Assembly (NCBI RefSeq): GCF_020595095.1
Contig: NZ_JAJDOP010000012.1
Coordinates: 1 to 64,000 of the forward strand
Length of the DNA stretch: 64,000 bases
From: Microvirga rosea
Lineage (GTDB): Bacteria; Pseudomonadota; Alphaproteobacteria; Rhizobiales; Beijerinckiaceae
Reading direction: 5' to 3'
The position numbers and the translations under genes are program-made. Each line of letters starts with the position of its first letter. Position 1 is the stretch's first letter. Below are positions 62,977 to 64,000 of this stretch, piece after piece. Below the pieces are notes generated by a model. The model did no database searches, was not told the DNA's origin, and worked only from the letters and a program-made list of their open reading frames with translations.

Positions 62977-64000
62977 ATGACGGTTGCCGTTCTTTCCTCC
63001 AGCAACCCCTTGCCCCGGTCCAGCTTGCAGGAGCTCGCCACAGTCAGCCAGGCCGTCCTGGATGCCATGCCAACGGCTCTGTATGTGTGTGCTGCGGATG
63101 GAGCGATCCTACGCTACAATAGAAAGGCCGCCGAACTGTGGGGACGCAGACCACGTCTGGGTGAGACTGATGATCGGTACTGCGGATCCTTTCGCCTCTA
63201 CGACTTGGATGAGCGTCTGCTTGCTCGCGCCGACACTCCGGTGGCGCATGTCTTGCGCACAGGAGAGCCTGTCTTTGGTCTGGAAGTTCTGATCGAGCGG
63301 CCAGATGGTAGTCGCCGGATTGTGATGGTTCAGATCGAGCCGCTGCTCGATGAGCAAGGCGATATTCTTGGCGCGATAAACTCCTTCCAAGACATTTCCG
63401 ACCGGAAAGCCCTGGAGCTTGAGCTCCGCCAGAGCCGGCAGGATCTTGAGGACTTCTTTGAGAACGGTGCTGTTGGTCTTCACTTGGTGGCCGCGGACGG
63501 CACGATCCTGCGCGCTAACCAGGCCGAGCTTGACCTCCTTGGCTACACCGCGGACGAGTACATTGGACGGCCCATCGCTGACTTCCATGCCGATGCTCCG
63601 GTGATCCGAGATATCCTCCGCCGACTCGCCCGGGGCGAGACACTCGATCGGTATCCGGCCCGTCTGAAGGCTAAGGACGGCTCGATGCGGCATGTTCTGA
63701 TCACATCCAACGTGCATTTCCGTAACGGCACTTTCCACAACACCCGCTGTTTTACAGTCGATGTGACCGATCAGCATCAAGCAGACGAGGCACTGCAGGA
63801 GAGCCAGCAGCGGCTCGCTGTGACCTACGAGCAAGCACCCATCGGTATCGCCGAGATGGATGCGGCCGGGCGCTTCGTCCGTGTCAACCCAGCTCTCTCG
63901 GCCATCATCGGCTACACTCCTGAGGAGCTTGTGGGGCGCTCCTTCATCGAGCTGACCCACCCTGAAGACCATGACGATGATGCAGAGCAGTACGCACGCC
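62977..64000 (+). CDS. Multi-PAS sensor protein, N-terminal part (runs off window)
   Basis: At least 341 residues from ATG 62977 (AGGAAG site) with no stop before the window end. Three PAS domains in order: QAVLDAMPTALYVCAADGAILRYNRKAAELWGRRP (about 25-140), FFENGAVGLHLVAADGTILRANQAELDLLGYTADEYIGR (about 160-265) and YEQAPIGIAEMDAAGRFVRVNPALSAIIGYTPEELVGRSF (from about 287). The linker ISDRKALELELRQSR is typical of histidine kinases. The output domain is outside the window; a sensor histidine kinase is most likely, and a diguanylate cyclase is possible. Confidence 0.85.
   Translation, partial: MTVAVLSSSNPLPRSSLQELATVSQAVLDAMPTALYVCAADGAILRYNRKAAELWGRRPRLGETDDRYCGSFRLYDLDERLLARADTPVAHVLRTGEPVFGLEVLIERPDGSRRIVMVQIEPLLDEQGDILGAINSFQDISDRKALELELRQSRQDLEDFFENGAVGLHLVAADGTILRANQAELDLLGYTADEYIGRPIADFHADAPVIRDILRRLARGETLDRYPARLKAKDGSMRHVLITSNVHFRNGTFHNTRCFTVDVTDQHQADEALQESQQRLAVTYEQAPIGIAEMDAAGRFVRVNPALSAIIGYTPEELVGRSFIELTHPEDHDDDAEQYAR

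Overview
The window looks like a chromosomal or large-plasmid segment of a high-GC alphaproteobacterium of the order Hyphomicrobiales, most like Methylobacteriaceae (Microvirga or Methylobacterium type). This rests on the gene repertoire: a DUF488/DUF4142/DUF2231/cupredoxin accessory set, a CIO-type cytochrome bd with a DUF2474 small subunit, a FixK-type box, and TPP riboswitches in front of thiC and thiMED. The genus is an inference. No rRNA, tRNA or CRISPR array was seen.

Region 1 (1-11.3 kb) is a type I secretion locus on the minus strand: a 3464-residue repetitive calcium-binding-type protein, a small four-cysteine exported protein, and the start of the secretion ABC transporter at the window edge. 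The giant gene carries an in-frame TAG at codon 38 of its best start. Region 2 (11.3-22 kb) is accessory DNA rich in decay: a dead IS5-family element, an LPD7 plasmid-type protein, a WGR gene with its 5' end duplicated around a DUF2628 gene, VapBC, a frameshifted DUF2958 gene, an ArdC fragment, a MarR-DUF1398-membrane protein operon, an Xre antitoxin with a broken RES toxin, and an FRG remnant. Region 3 (22-31 kb) has a double cold-shock protein, a chemoreceptor with an HBM-like sensor, ChaC, and a cytochrome bd operon headed by a GbsR-like regulator behind a FixK-type box and a 20-base palindrome.

Region 4 (31-37 kb) is the most coherent candidate system. It combines degradative class II HMG-CoA reductase, HMG-CoA lyase, a MocR-type regulator sitting on repeated GGGACA-type operators, and a TctA-like permease with a two-helix partner and no TctC. 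Together they predict uptake of mevalonate or a related compound and breakdown to acetyl-CoA and acetoacetate. Region 5 (37.8-43.2 kb) has a membrane-anchored GH1-type glycosidase fusion followed by a related membrane protein, then a sigma-factor fragment, DUF2231, a frameshifted PAS gene, DUF488, DUF4142 and a cupredoxin.

Region 6 (44.4-52.4 kb) is thiamine metabolism. Divergent thiC and thiMED each have a TPP riboswitch, a TRAP-type solute-binding protein overlaps the end of thiD, and a ThDP-dependent pyruvate-oxidase-like enzyme follows. Region 7 (52.6-57.3 kb) is a CUT2 sugar ABC transporter with two permeases. Region 8 (57.5-64 kb) starts with a patchwork of gene fragments (STAS/SpoIIAA-like, UPF0182 C-terminus, arginase C-terminal half). 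It then holds an alpha/beta hydrolase, an MFS exporter, a degenerate SDR divergent from its probable TetR regulator with two matching operators, and the start of a multi-PAS sensor protein that runs off the end.
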